Below are positions 6,898 through 13,777 of a stretch of DNA of 21,880 bases, piece after piece. The notes beneath the pieces are model-generated. The model did not search any database and was not told where the DNA came from. It saw nothing but the letters and a program-made list of their open reading frames with translations. The translations under genes and the position numbers were made by a program. The stretch lies in NCBI GenBank assembly GCA_035560415.1, contig DATMZG010000056.1, positions 1 through 21,880 of the forward strand, read 5' to 3'. This DNA is from DATMXT01 sp035560415. GTDB lineage: Bacteria > Bacillota > Clostridia > Oscillospirales > Feifaniaceae. Positions within the stretch are counted from its first letter, which is position 1. Each line of letters starts with the position of its first letter.

Positions 6898-7473
6898 ATG
6901 TCCTCCAAACGCGAACTTCGCAGGGAGATGATTGAACTTCGCACCTCCATGGGCGAGGCCAACCGCGCCCGCGCCGAGGCCATGCTGGCGGCGCGGCTTT
7001 TGGGCACCGCCATGTGGAAAAAGGCGGGGAATTTGCTGCTCTTCAACGCCACTTACCGCGAGGTCTCGACCAAGTCCCTCATCGACACGGCGCTAAACGC
7101 TGGCAAAAAGCTCTATCTCCCCCGCATCAAGGACAAGGACATGGAGTTTTACCTCGTCTCCTCCCGCGCCGACCTTGCGCCGGGGGCCTTCGGCATCATG
7201 GAGCCTGTCTCCAAAATGCCGCTGCCCCCCGACTTTGACTTTGACGGCACCCTGTGCGTCGTGCCTGCCCTCGCCTGCGACAGGGAGGGCTTTCGCCTTG
7301 GCTTTGGCGGCGGGTATTACGACCGGTATCTCTCGAAACGGAACCTTCGCACCGTGACCATCGTCTATGATAGATGCATAGTGGATGCGCTGCCCCGCGA
7401 GGCGTTTGACATCCCGGTCGACGCCATTTTGACCGAGCGGGGGTTTGTTTACGGCACAGACTGGCCAAAATAA
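6898..7473 (+). CDS. 5-formyltetrahydrofolate cyclo-ligase
   Basis: A 191-residue enzyme (MTHFS/YgfA family) converting 5-formyl-THF to 5,10-methenyl-THF with ATP, returning inhibitory folate to the one-carbon pool. The N-terminus is the typical KRELRREM helix with basic residues. YLPRIKDKDMEFY (73-85) and the glycine-rich LGFGGGYYDRYL (134-145), which binds nucleotide/phosphate, identify the family. The length is normal. AGGGGG lies just before ATG. It is the last gene of the 2148-7473 run and sits 12 bases after the GNAT stop. Co-location with ThyX, which turns over methylene-THF directly to THF, makes folate metabolism a shared theme. Confidence 0.94.
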   Translation: MSSKRELRREMIELRTSMGEANRARAEAMLAARLLGTAMWKKAGNLLLFNATYREVSTKSLIDTALNAGKKLYLPRIKDKDMEFYLVSSRADLAPGAFGIMEPVSKMPLPPDFDFDGTLCVVPALACDREGFRLGFGGGYYDRYLSKRNLRTVTIVYDRCIVDALPREAFDIPVDAILTERGFVYGTDWPK

Positions 7474-7479
7474 CACCAA

Positions 7480-7507
7480 GCCCCGAAGTCTTTCGGGACT
7501 TCGGGGC
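7480..7507. terminator. Hairpin between convergent genes, probable terminator
   Basis: GCCCCGAAGTC (7480-7490) pairs perfectly with GACTTCGGGGC (7497-7507) around a six-base loop. It lies 7 bases after the cyclo-ligase stop and just beyond the end of the small minus-strand gene. No good T run follows on either strand, so termination efficiency is uncertain; the position and 11-bp stem support the call. Confidence 0.65.
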
Positions 7508-7524
7508 ATTGGCCTTTGCGCTAA

Positions 7525-7614
7525 TTAGTCATCGCCGCAGCAGCAGCACAGGATCAGGACGATGATGATGATCCAGCACAGGCAGTCATTGTCAAAGAAA
7601 TTGCCGAAACACAT
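7525..7614 (-). CDS. 29-residue cysteine-rich membrane peptide, probably sporulation-expressed
   Basis: A 29-codon gene from ATG at 7614 to TAA at 7525-7527. The product begins MCFGNFFDNDCLCW, continues as an Ile/Val/Leu-rich membrane segment (IIIIVLIL), and ends in four consecutive Cys then GDD. It has six plus one Cys in all. The layout (Asn/Asp/Cys head, one hydrophobic helix, Cys run, acidic tail) resembles tiny uncharacterised proteins I recall in Clostridia; I know no function. A ribosome site GAGGTGA is placed 8 bases before ATG. A perfect match to the sigma-K consensus lies upstream, suggesting expression in the mother cell late in sporulation. The gene is divergent from mltG and convergent with the cyclo-ligase gene. 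Confidence 0.7.
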   Translation of the reverse strand: MCFGNFFDNDCLCWIIIIVLILCCCCGDD

Positions 7615-7645
7615 TGTAGATTCACCTCGCTCAAGCAATGTGCTA

Positions 7646-7672
7646 TATCCTATGCCGGACGCGAAAAAGTGT
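7646..7672 (-). promoter_or_regulatory. Sigma-K-type promoter for the small cysteine-rich gene
   Basis: Read on the minus strand, AACA (AC at 7672-7671), 16 bases, then CATAGGATA (7654-7646) match the B. subtilis sigma-K consensus mACm-N16-CATAnnnTA. Predicted transcription starts near 7639, giving a leader of about 25 bases containing the GAGGTGA ribosome site. Sigma-E shares the CATA part, so control by that factor cannot be excluded. Confidence 0.5.
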
Positions 7673-7701
7673 TACTTAAAACGAAAGGGTTCGAAAACAA
7701 G

Positions 7702-8844
7702 ATGAACGAAAGCAGCGGAGATACCCAGCGGTTTGACAGAGTGACGACCGGAGGGCCGCAAAAGAATAAGGTCAGCGCCAAAAAGCGGGACCGGCAGCAG
7801 TTCAACCGGACATTTATCTACGCGGTGTTCGTGATCGGCTCCTCCCTCCTTCTGGCGCTCTACGGCATGCGGGTGGCAAATGACGCGCTGGCCCTCGTCA
7901 AGCCGGACAGCGCCCTCACGGTCACGATTGAACGGGGCTCGGGGCTCAAGTCCATCTCGAAAAAACTCAAACAGGCCGGCGTCATCAAATACCGGTGGGC
8001 CTTCAACGTCTTCACGAAAGTGACCGGCAACGCCGCCTCCTTCCAGTACGGCACTTACGAGCTCAACACCAATATGGACTACCTGGAAATCGTCTCGTCC
8101 CTCCAGAAGACCGCCACTTTCCAGGAGACGGTGCGGGTGACCATCCCCGAGGGCAAGGAGCTGCGCGAAATCATTGCGGCCCTCGATGAGGCCGGGGTCT
8201 GCACAGCGGACGAGCTTTGGGATGCCGTCAACACCCACAGCTACGACTACGCCTTTTTGGTGGACGTCCCCGAGCGCGAAAACCGGCTGGAGGGCTATCT
8301 TTTCCCCGACACCTATGAGTTTTTCACAGACTCCGAGGCCGACACCGTCATCAAGAAGTTTCTCGACAACTTCGACGACAAATGGTCGGACGAGTTTACG
8401 GCCAGAGCCAAGGAGCTCGACCTGTCGATTGACGAGGTCGTGACCCTCGCCTCCATCATTGAGCGGGAGGCGGTCGGCGAATCCGACCGCGACGTCGTCT
8501 CCTCAGTCTTTCACAACCGCCTGAACAGCAAGAGCATGACGCTCTTGCAGTCCTGCGCCACCGTGCAGTATGTGCTCAAGGAGCGCAAGGAGGTGCTGAC
8601 CTACGCCGACATCAAAATTGACAGCCCCTACAACACCTATATCTATGCGGGGCTGCCGGTAGGCCCCATCGCCTCCCCCGGCTTTGCCTCCATTCAGGCC
8701 GCCCTCTACCCCGCCGACACCGACTACTACTACTTTGTGGTCGCTTCTTCGGGCGAGCACATCTTCTCCAAGACCCTCGCCGAGCACGAGGCCGCCATCC
8801 GCAAGGCAAACTCCTCCCGCGGAACCGGCACGGTCTCGCAGTAG
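7702..8844 (+). CDS. mltG: Endolytic murein transglycosylase MltG
   Basis: A 380-residue inner-membrane lytic transglycosylase (YceG family) that cleaves nascent glycan strands and so sets strand length. A basic cytoplasmic tail (to about 36) is followed by one membrane helix (about 38-57, FIYAVFVIGSSLLLALYG), a LysM-like first half, and the catalytic domain. The catalytic Glu lies in LASIIEREAVG (E254 by alignment from memory with VEKE in E. coli), followed by SSVFHNRL and the SPYNTY...GLP.GPI.SPG segment diagnostic of the family. I chose ATG 7702 (AAAGGG upstream) over GTG 7669, which has no ribosome site and overlaps the divergent promoter. No strong housekeeping promoter was found upstream. 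The next gene is a transpeptidase, a natural partner. Confidence 0.93.
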   Translation: MNESSGDTQRFDRVTTGGPQKNKVSAKKRDRQQFNRTFIYAVFVIGSSLLLALYGMRVANDALALVKPDSALTVTIERGSGLKSISKKLKQAGVIKYRWAFNVFTKVTGNAASFQYGTYELNTNMDYLEIVSSLQKTATFQETVRVTIPEGKELREIIAALDEAGVCTADELWDAVNTHSYDYAFLVDVPERENRLEGYLFPDTYEFFTDSEADTVIKKFLDNFDDKWSDEFTARAKELDLSIDEVVTLASIIEREAVGESDRDVVSSVFHNRLNSKSMTLLQSCATVQYVLKERKEVLTYADIKIDSPYNTYIYAGLPVGPIASPGFASIQAALYPADTDYYYFVVASSGEHIFSKTLAEHEAAIRKANSSRGTGTVSQ

Positions 8845-8881
8845 CGTTTAGGCAAGGTGACGGGCGGTTCCCCAAAATTTC

Positions 8882-8928
8882 TGATATAATCACTCCCTTC
8901 TATGGCAATAATAGCCTTAGAAGGGAGT
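8882..8928 (+). promoter_or_regulatory. Extended -10 promoter and hairpin masking the transpeptidase ribosome site
   Basis: TGATATAAT (8882-8890) is an extended -10 with no clear -35. Directly after it ACTCCCTTCTA (8892-8902) pairs perfectly with TAGAAGGGAGT (8918-8928) across a 15-base loop. The right arm contains AAGGGAG, the Shine-Dalgarno for ATG 8935, and is followed by TTTT. Transcripts reading through from mltG would form the full 11-bp hairpin. Those starting at about 8896-8897 would lose roughly half of the left arm and expose the site more easily. Confidence 0.6.
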
Positions 8929-8934
8929 TTTACT

Positions 8935-10512
8935 ATGCGCCTGCGCCGCCTCATCGGCATATTCCTCGCCATCATCTGCATATTCGCCTTGCTCGTGCTG
9001 CGGCTGTGGTCGCTCTCGGTCAGCCAGGGGGAGACGCTGGCCGAGGCCGCCATCCGGCAGCAGCACGTCTCGGTGTCGCTTGCGCAGCGCACGGGCCTTG
9101 TCTACGACTGCAACGGCGAGCCTTTAAACTATGAGGCCGGGTACGGCGCGGCCCTCGTCGAGCCGCAGCTCTGCTACGACAAGGCGCAGGCCCTGCGCGT
9201 GCTGAGCGTCTACGCCGGCATGTCCCGCGAGGAGGCCGAGGAGCGGCTCAACGGCACCGCCTCCTTTGGGGTGGAGCTGCGCCGGGCCGACATCTCGGTG
9301 CCGGGCTTTACGATTGTGGAGCGGGTGGCCGAGGTGAATAAGCCCTTGGCCGTCCACGTCGTGGACGAAATCGAGTCCTCCTACGCCGACTACCTCGCGG
9401 TCATGGGCGGGGAGGTCTACGCCTCCCTCCAGCGCACGGCCTCGGGCTACGCCTTGCCGGGCGGCGAGAGCCGGCTCGTCGAGGGGGAATACTATGAGCC
9501 GGGCGGCGTGCTGCTGACAATTGACGCTGGCATGCAGCAAATCGTCGAGGAGGCGTGGACAGGGGGCTCGGGCGCCATTGTCCTCATGGAGGCCGAGACC
9601 GGCAAGGTCCGGGCGGCCGCCTCTTTCCCGGGCTACGACAAGGCCGAAATCGCCTCCCTGCTCTCCTCCGAAAAGGCCGAGCTCTACAACAGAGCTTTCG
9701 GGGCCTACAACGTCGGCTCGGTCTTTAAAATCATCGTGGCCGGCGAGACCATTGAGCGGGGCGTAAAGACCCCCACCCTCTTTTGCTCCGGGAGCACAAC
9801 CGTGGACGGGCGGGTATTCGGGTGCCACTACAGCGCGGGACACGGCTGGGTCAACTTTGAAGCGGCATTTTTAGCCTCCTGCAACCCCTACTTCATCGGG
9901 CTCCTCGACGAGGAGGGCTTTCAGGCGGCGGTCGCCATGGCGCGAAAGCTCGGGTTTACGACCGGCACAAAGCTTGCGGCGGGGCTGACCGAGGAGGCGG
10001 GCAGGCTGCCGGCCTCAAACGGCATTCTCGTGCGGGCCAACACCGCCATCGGGCAGGGCGACATCATGGGCACGCCTGTCGACCTCGCGAACCTGCTCTC
10101 CACCGTCGCAAGGGGCGGCATCTACCGCGAGCCGCGGCTTGTGGAGGGCTTAATCGGGCGGGACGGCGAGCTGCTTAGGAATCTCACGACGCAGGAGCCC
10201 GCCGCGCGGGTCTGGTCCGAGGAGACTTCGGACAGGCTTTTGGAACTCCTCATCGGGGTCTGCGAGCGCGGCACCGGCCGGGCGGCAAAGCCCGCCGGCT
10301 TTTCGGTGGCCGGCAAGACGGCCTCGGCCGAGACCGGCTGGCGCACGGCCGACGGCGGCGACGTCGTCCACGGCATTTTCGCCGGGCTCTTCCCGGCAGA
10401 CAATCCAAAATACGCACTCGTTGTCATCGTCGAAAACGGGCGCAGCGGCTCCGCGGCCGCGGCCCCGATTTTCCGCGAGATTGCGGAGAAGATTATTGAA
10501 ATTGACGGTTGA
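8935..10512 (+). CDS. Penicillin-binding transpeptidase (class B-like)
   Basis: A 525-residue membrane-anchored D,D-transpeptidase. One N-terminal membrane helix (about 5-25) is followed by a short non-catalytic domain that keeps a weak form of the class B signature (RTGLVYDCNGEPL, with Cys for the usual Arg), then the transpeptidase fold. Active-site motifs: S262-VFK-265 (nucleophile Ser and Lys), S315-C-N317 (SxN), and K461-T-A463 where KTG is usual. The N-terminal domain is short compared with FtsI or SpoVD, and there is no PASTA domain. A septal or sporulation role cannot be decided from sequence. ATG 8935 is chosen over 8902 because AAGGGAG ends 7 bases before it and 8902 lies in the hairpin loop. 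The stop overlaps the -35 of the alaS promoter. Confidence 0.87.
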   Translation: MRLRRLIGIFLAIICIFALLVLRLWSLSVSQGETLAEAAIRQQHVSVSLAQRTGLVYDCNGEPLNYEAGYGAALVEPQLCYDKAQALRVLSVYAGMSREEAEERLNGTASFGVELRRADISVPGFTIVERVAEVNKPLAVHVVDEIESSYADYLAVMGGEVYASLQRTASGYALPGGESRLVEGEYYEPGGVLLTIDAGMQQIVEEAWTGGSGAIVLMEAETGKVRAAASFPGYDKAEIASLLSSEKAELYNRAFGAYNVGSVFKIIVAGETIERGVKTPTLFCSGSTTVDGRVFGCHYSAGHGWVNFEAAFLASCNPYFIGLLDEEGFQAAVAMARKLGFTTGTKLAAGLTEEAGRLPASNGILVRANTAIGQGDIMGTPVDLANLLSTVARGGIYREPRLVEGLIGRDGELLRNLTTQEPAARVWSEETSDRLLELLIGVCERGTGRAAKPAGFSVAGKTASAETGWRTADGGDVVHGIFAGLFPADNPKYALVVIVENGRSGSAAAAPIFREIAEKIIEIDG

Positions 10513-10537
10513 CATTTGTCACATAAAATATTATCAT
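10509..10537 (+). promoter_or_regulatory. Consensus housekeeping promoter for the alaS operon
   Basis: TTGACA (10509-10514, perfect -35), 17 bases, TATCAT (10532-10537, five of six). The -35 overlaps the transpeptidase stop codon TGA (10510-10512). Transcription should begin about 10544, immediately ahead of T-box Stem I. Confidence 0.85.
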
Positions 10538-10549
10538 AACAACATTACG

Positions 10550-10774
10550 ATGATGGAACGAGCGCAGGCGGCCTCCGCCTCAGAGAGGGGGGTCACCGGC
10601 TGAAAGCCCCCTGTGGGTACGCCTGCGCAGCCACTCCGGAGTGTCCGCTTAATACGCGGCGGCGGCCAGCCGTTATCCGGCATCGAGTGGCGCAAAAACT
10701 TTTTGCGCAACGAGGGTGGTACCGCGGAGCCTTCCGTCCCTTTTTTGGGGGACCGGAGGGCTTTTACTTTTTTA
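10550..10774 (+). promoter_or_regulatory. T-box riboswitch (tRNA-Ala) with terminator
   Basis: A T-box leader that senses uncharged tRNA and controls alaS. Stem I is closed by GCGCA (10562-10566) with TGCGC (10624-10628). GCC at 10621-10623, just 5' of that closing arm, is the likely Ala specifier codon. A GA-rich AGAGAG motif lies at 10582-10587. Stem III is GCGCAAAAA/TTTTTGCGC (10690-10708). The T-box proper, AGGGTGGTACCGCGG (10713-10727), contains TGGT (10717-10720) for pairing with the tRNA acceptor end; its U fits a discriminator A, as in tRNA-Ala. The terminator (about 10729-10762, GCCTTCCGTCCC with GGGACCGGAGGGC) is followed by a long T-rich tract to 10774. Confidence 0.93.
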
Positions 10775-10791
10775 ACAGGAGGAAAACATTC

Positions 10792-13419
10792 ATGAAATGG
10801 ATGGGAGTCAACGAGATTCGCGAGAAGTACCTCAGCTTCTTCGAGTCCAAAGGTCATCTGAGGCTGGCTTCGGCCTCGCTCATTCCAAAGGGCGACAAGA
10901 GTCTGCTCATCATAAACTCCGGCATGGCGCCCTTAAAGCCCTACTTCACCGGCGAAGTGACCCCGCCCCGCAAGCGGGTGACGACCTGCCAGAAGTGCAT
11001 CCGCACGCCCGACATTGAGCGGGTGGGCAAGACGGCCCGGCACGGCACCTACTTTGAGATGCTGGGCAACTTCTCGTTTGGCGACTATTTCAAGCACGAC
11101 GCCTGTGCCTGGGCCTGGGAGCTCTGCACAAAAGTGCTGGAGCTGCCCGCCGACAAGCTGTATGTGACGGTCTACCTCGAGGACGACGAGGCGTGGAATA
11201 TCTGGGAGCACGAAGTCGGCGTCGACCCCTCCCACATCTCGCGCCTTGGCAAGGCCGACAACTTCTGGGAGATCGGGGCCGGCCCCTGCGGCCCCTGCTC
11301 CGAAATTTACTACGACCGCGGTGAGAAGTACGGCTGCGGCAGTCCGGACTGCGCGCCGGGATGCGACTGCGACCGGTTTGTGGAGTTTTGGAACCTCGTC
11401 TTCACCCAGTTCAACAACGACGGCGAGAACAACTATACCGAGCTCGCCTCCAAGAACATCGACACCGGCATGGGCCTCGAGCGCATGGCCTGCATCATGC
11501 AGGGGGTCGACAACCTGTTTGAGACCGACACCATCTCCGGCATTACGACAAAGGCCTCCGAGATCGTCGGTGTAAAATACAAGGAGAGCCCCAAGACCGA
11601 CGTGAGCCTTCGGGTCATCACCGACCACATCCGCTCGACGACCATGATGATTTCGGACGGCATCATGCCCTCGAACGAGGGCCGCGGCTATGTGCTGCGC
11701 AGACTTTTGCGCCGCGCCGCCCGCCACGGCAAGCTCTTAGGCTACACCAAGCCCTTCCTCTATCAAATCGTCGACACCGTGGTCGATTTGTCGGGCGAGG
11801 CCTACCCGAACCTCATTGAAAAGCGGGAGTTCATCAAGAAGGTCATGCGCACCGAGGAGGAGAGCTTCAACCGCACCATCGACGCGGGGCTTGAGCTGCT
11901 GCGCGACGTCATGAGCCACTATAAAACTGGCGATACCATCCCCGGCGACGAGGTCTTCCGTCTGTCCGACACTTTTGGCTTCCCGGTCGATTTGACCCGC
12001 GAAATTTTAGAGGAGCAGGGCATGAGCTACGACGACGCCCGCTTTGCGCAGCTTTTAAAAGAGCAGCAGGAGCGCTCCCGGCTTGACCGGGCCTCGGTGG
12101 ACGAGGGTTGGAGCGACGTCGTTTTGGCCAAAATCGAAAAGGCGAGCAAATTTGTCGGCTACGACAAATATGCGATGGATGAGAAAATCGCCTTTCTCAT
12201 TAAGAACGGCGAGGCGGCCGAGACGCTCTCGGAGGGCGAGAGCGGCATCGTCGTGACAGACGAGACCGTCTTTTACCCCGAGGGCGGCGGCGAGGTCGGG
12301 GACACCGGCACGATTAAAGGTGAAAACTTTGAACTCGCCGTGACCAATACCACAAAGACTGCCGACGGGAAAATTTTGCACCATGTGACGGCCCTGTCCG
12401 GCATGGCCTCTCTTGGGGACGGGGCGACGCTCGCCATTGACGCCGAGCGACGCAAGTCGGTCACCCGCAACCACACCTCGACCCACCTTCTCAACATGGC
12501 GCTGCGGCAGGTGCTGGGAAACCACGTCACGCAGGCGGGGTCGCTCGTGGACGAGCACCGCATTCGCTTTGACTTCACCCATTTTGAAGCCGTCTCCAAG
12601 GAGCAGCTGGAGACAATCGAGTCCATCGTCAACGCCGCCATAATGTCTGGCACCGAGTCGTCTATCAGCTATATGCCCCTCACCGCGGCGCAGGAGAAGG
12701 GCGTCATCGCCGACTTCGGCGAGAAGTACGGCGAGATTGTCCGGGTCGTCGACCTCCCGGGGCTGACGAGGGACCTCTGCGGCGGCTGCCACCTGCACAA
12801 CACGGCCGAGGCCGGGCTCTTTAAAATCGTGTCCGAGGGCGGCATTTCGGCCGGCGTGCGCCGCATTGAGGCCGTCACGGGCTACGGGCTCTTAGCCTTC
12901 ATCGGCGCCAAGGACGCCGCCATCACGGCGGCGGCCACCGCCATGAAGGTCAAACCGGGCGAGCTTGTGACAAGGGCCGCCGGCATGGCGGCCGAGCTGA
13001 GAGACGCCCACCACGCGCTTGCGGCGCTGCAGGACCGCGTCGCAGCCATGACGGTCGAGAGCCTGATGGGTTCCGGCAAAAAGTTTGGGGAACTGACTTT
13101 GATTTGCGCTGTCCTGCCCGACATGTCGATGGACGCCCTCAAAAACGTGGGCGACGCCCTCAAGGGCCGCATAGAGTGCGTCACAGCGGTCTTGGCCTCC
13201 TATGAGGGCGGCAAGGTGAGCTTCTTTGCGACGGCCTCAAAGCCGGCTGTCGCCATGGGCGTCCACTGCGGCAACATCATCAAGGACGTGGCTGGGGCCG
13301 CCGGCGGCAAGGGCGGCGGCAAGCCGGACAGCGCGCAGGCTGGCGGCACCGACAAGGGCAAGATGGCATATGCGCTCGAACTCGTCGAGGGCATTCTCAA
13401 AACACAGATTGGAGGCTGA
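10792..13419 (+). CDS. alaS: Alanyl-tRNA synthetase
   Basis: An 875-residue class II synthetase charging tRNA-Ala, full length for the family. The catalytic domain begins EIREKYLSFFESKGH and contains RHGTYFEMLGNFSFGDYFK (motif 2 region) and GLERMACIMQG (motif 3 region). The editing domain has the metal-binding HTSTHLLNMAL (HxxxH) and CGGCHLHNTAEAG, and the C-terminal C-Ala region ends with the Gly-rich GGKGGGKPDSAQAGG. A Cys-rich insert (YGCGSPDCAPGCDCD) in the catalytic half is typical of many Firmicute AlaRS. AGGAGG (10778-10783) places the start at ATG 10792; the open frame upstream runs through the T-box and is not coding. Expression is controlled by that T-box. The HIT gene starts one base after its stop. 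Confidence 0.97.
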   Translation: MKWMGVNEIREKYLSFFESKGHLRLASASLIPKGDKSLLIINSGMAPLKPYFTGEVTPPRKRVTTCQKCIRTPDIERVGKTARHGTYFEMLGNFSFGDYFKHDACAWAWELCTKVLELPADKLYVTVYLEDDEAWNIWEHEVGVDPSHISRLGKADNFWEIGAGPCGPCSEIYYDRGEKYGCGSPDCAPGCDCDRFVEFWNLVFTQFNNDGENNYTELASKNIDTGMGLERMACIMQGVDNLFETDTISGITTKASEIVGVKYKESPKTDVSLRVITDHIRSTTMMISDGIMPSNEGRGYVLRRLLRRAARHGKLLGYTKPFLYQIVDTVVDLSGEAYPNLIEKREFIKKVMRTEEESFNRTIDAGLELLRDVMSHYKTGDTIPGDEVFRLSDTFGFPVDLTREILEEQGMSYDDARFAQLLKEQQERSRLDRASVDEGWSDVVLAKIEKASKFVGYDKYAMDEKIAFLIKNGEAAETLSEGESGIVVTDETVFYPEGGGEVGDTGTIKGENFELAVTNTTKTADGKILHHVTALSGMASLGDGATLAIDAERRKSVTRNHTSTHLLNMALRQVLGNHVTQAGSLVDEHRIRFDFTHFEAVSKEQLETIESIVNAAIMSGTESSISYMPLTAAQEKGVIADFGEKYGEIVRVVDLPGLTRDLCGGCHLHNTAEAGLFKIVSEGGISAGVRRIEAVTGYGLLAFIGAKDAAITAAATAMKVKPGELVTRAAGMAAELRDAHHALAALQDRVAAMTVESLMGSGKKFGELTLICAVLPDMSMDALKNVGDALKGRIECVTAVLASYEGGKVSFFATASKPAVAMGVHCGNIIKDVAGAAGGKGGGKPDSAQAGGTDKGKMAYALELVEGILKTQIGG

Positions 13420-13420
13420 C

Positions 13421-13777
13421 ATGAACGGTATTCAGGAAGACTGCATTTTTTGCAAGCTGGCAAACGGCATCATCGGGACGGACATGGTCTATGAAAACGA
13501 GTGGGTCGCGGCCTTTAAGGATTTGAACCCGCAGGCCCCGGTGCATGTGCTGGTCGTGCCCAAGGTCCACTATGAGTCGGCGGACGAAATCTGCGAGACC
13601 AACAGCGTCTTTGTCGCGGCCGTCTTTGAGGCCATTCCCCTCATTGCGAAAAAGCTCGGGGTGTCGGGGCGGTACCGCGTCATCACCAACTGCGGGGAGG
13701 ACGCCGGACAGAGCGTCAAGCACCTCCATTTCCACCTGCTTGCCGGGACCCCCGAGCTAAAGGAGCGACTTGTTTAA
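13421..13777 (+). CDS. HIT family nucleotide hydrolase (HinT-like)
   Basis: A 118-residue histidine-triad protein. HIT enzymes of the HinT branch hydrolyse nucleoside phosphoramidates and adenylylated compounds, including aminoacyl-AMP. The triad is H101-L-H103-F-H105 (VKHLHFHLLAG), with H50 upstream in PKVHYESADE. C8 and C11 (DCIFCK) are the first half of the zinc site found in many members. The length is normal. GGAGG precedes ATG 13421. It lies immediately after alaS and its TAA shares one base with the next ATG (TAATG). Location under the alanine T-box fits a clean-up role for alanyl-adenylate, which is inference. Confidence 0.92.
   Translation: MNGIQEDCIFCKLANGIIGTDMVYENEWVAAFKDLNPQAPVHVLVVPKVHYESADEICETNSVFVAAVFEAIPLIAKKLGVSGRYRVITNCGEDAGQSVKHLHFHLLAGTPELKERLV

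Noticed and set aside
7669..7701. GTG start at 7669 for mltG
   Set aside because: No Shine-Dalgarno precedes it and it overlaps the sigma-K-type promoter of the divergent gene. ATG 7702 is better, though a choice cannot be made with certainty.
10687..10791. An upstream in-frame extension of alaS
   Set aside because: The extension translates the T-box and terminator; AGGAGG fixes the start at 10792.
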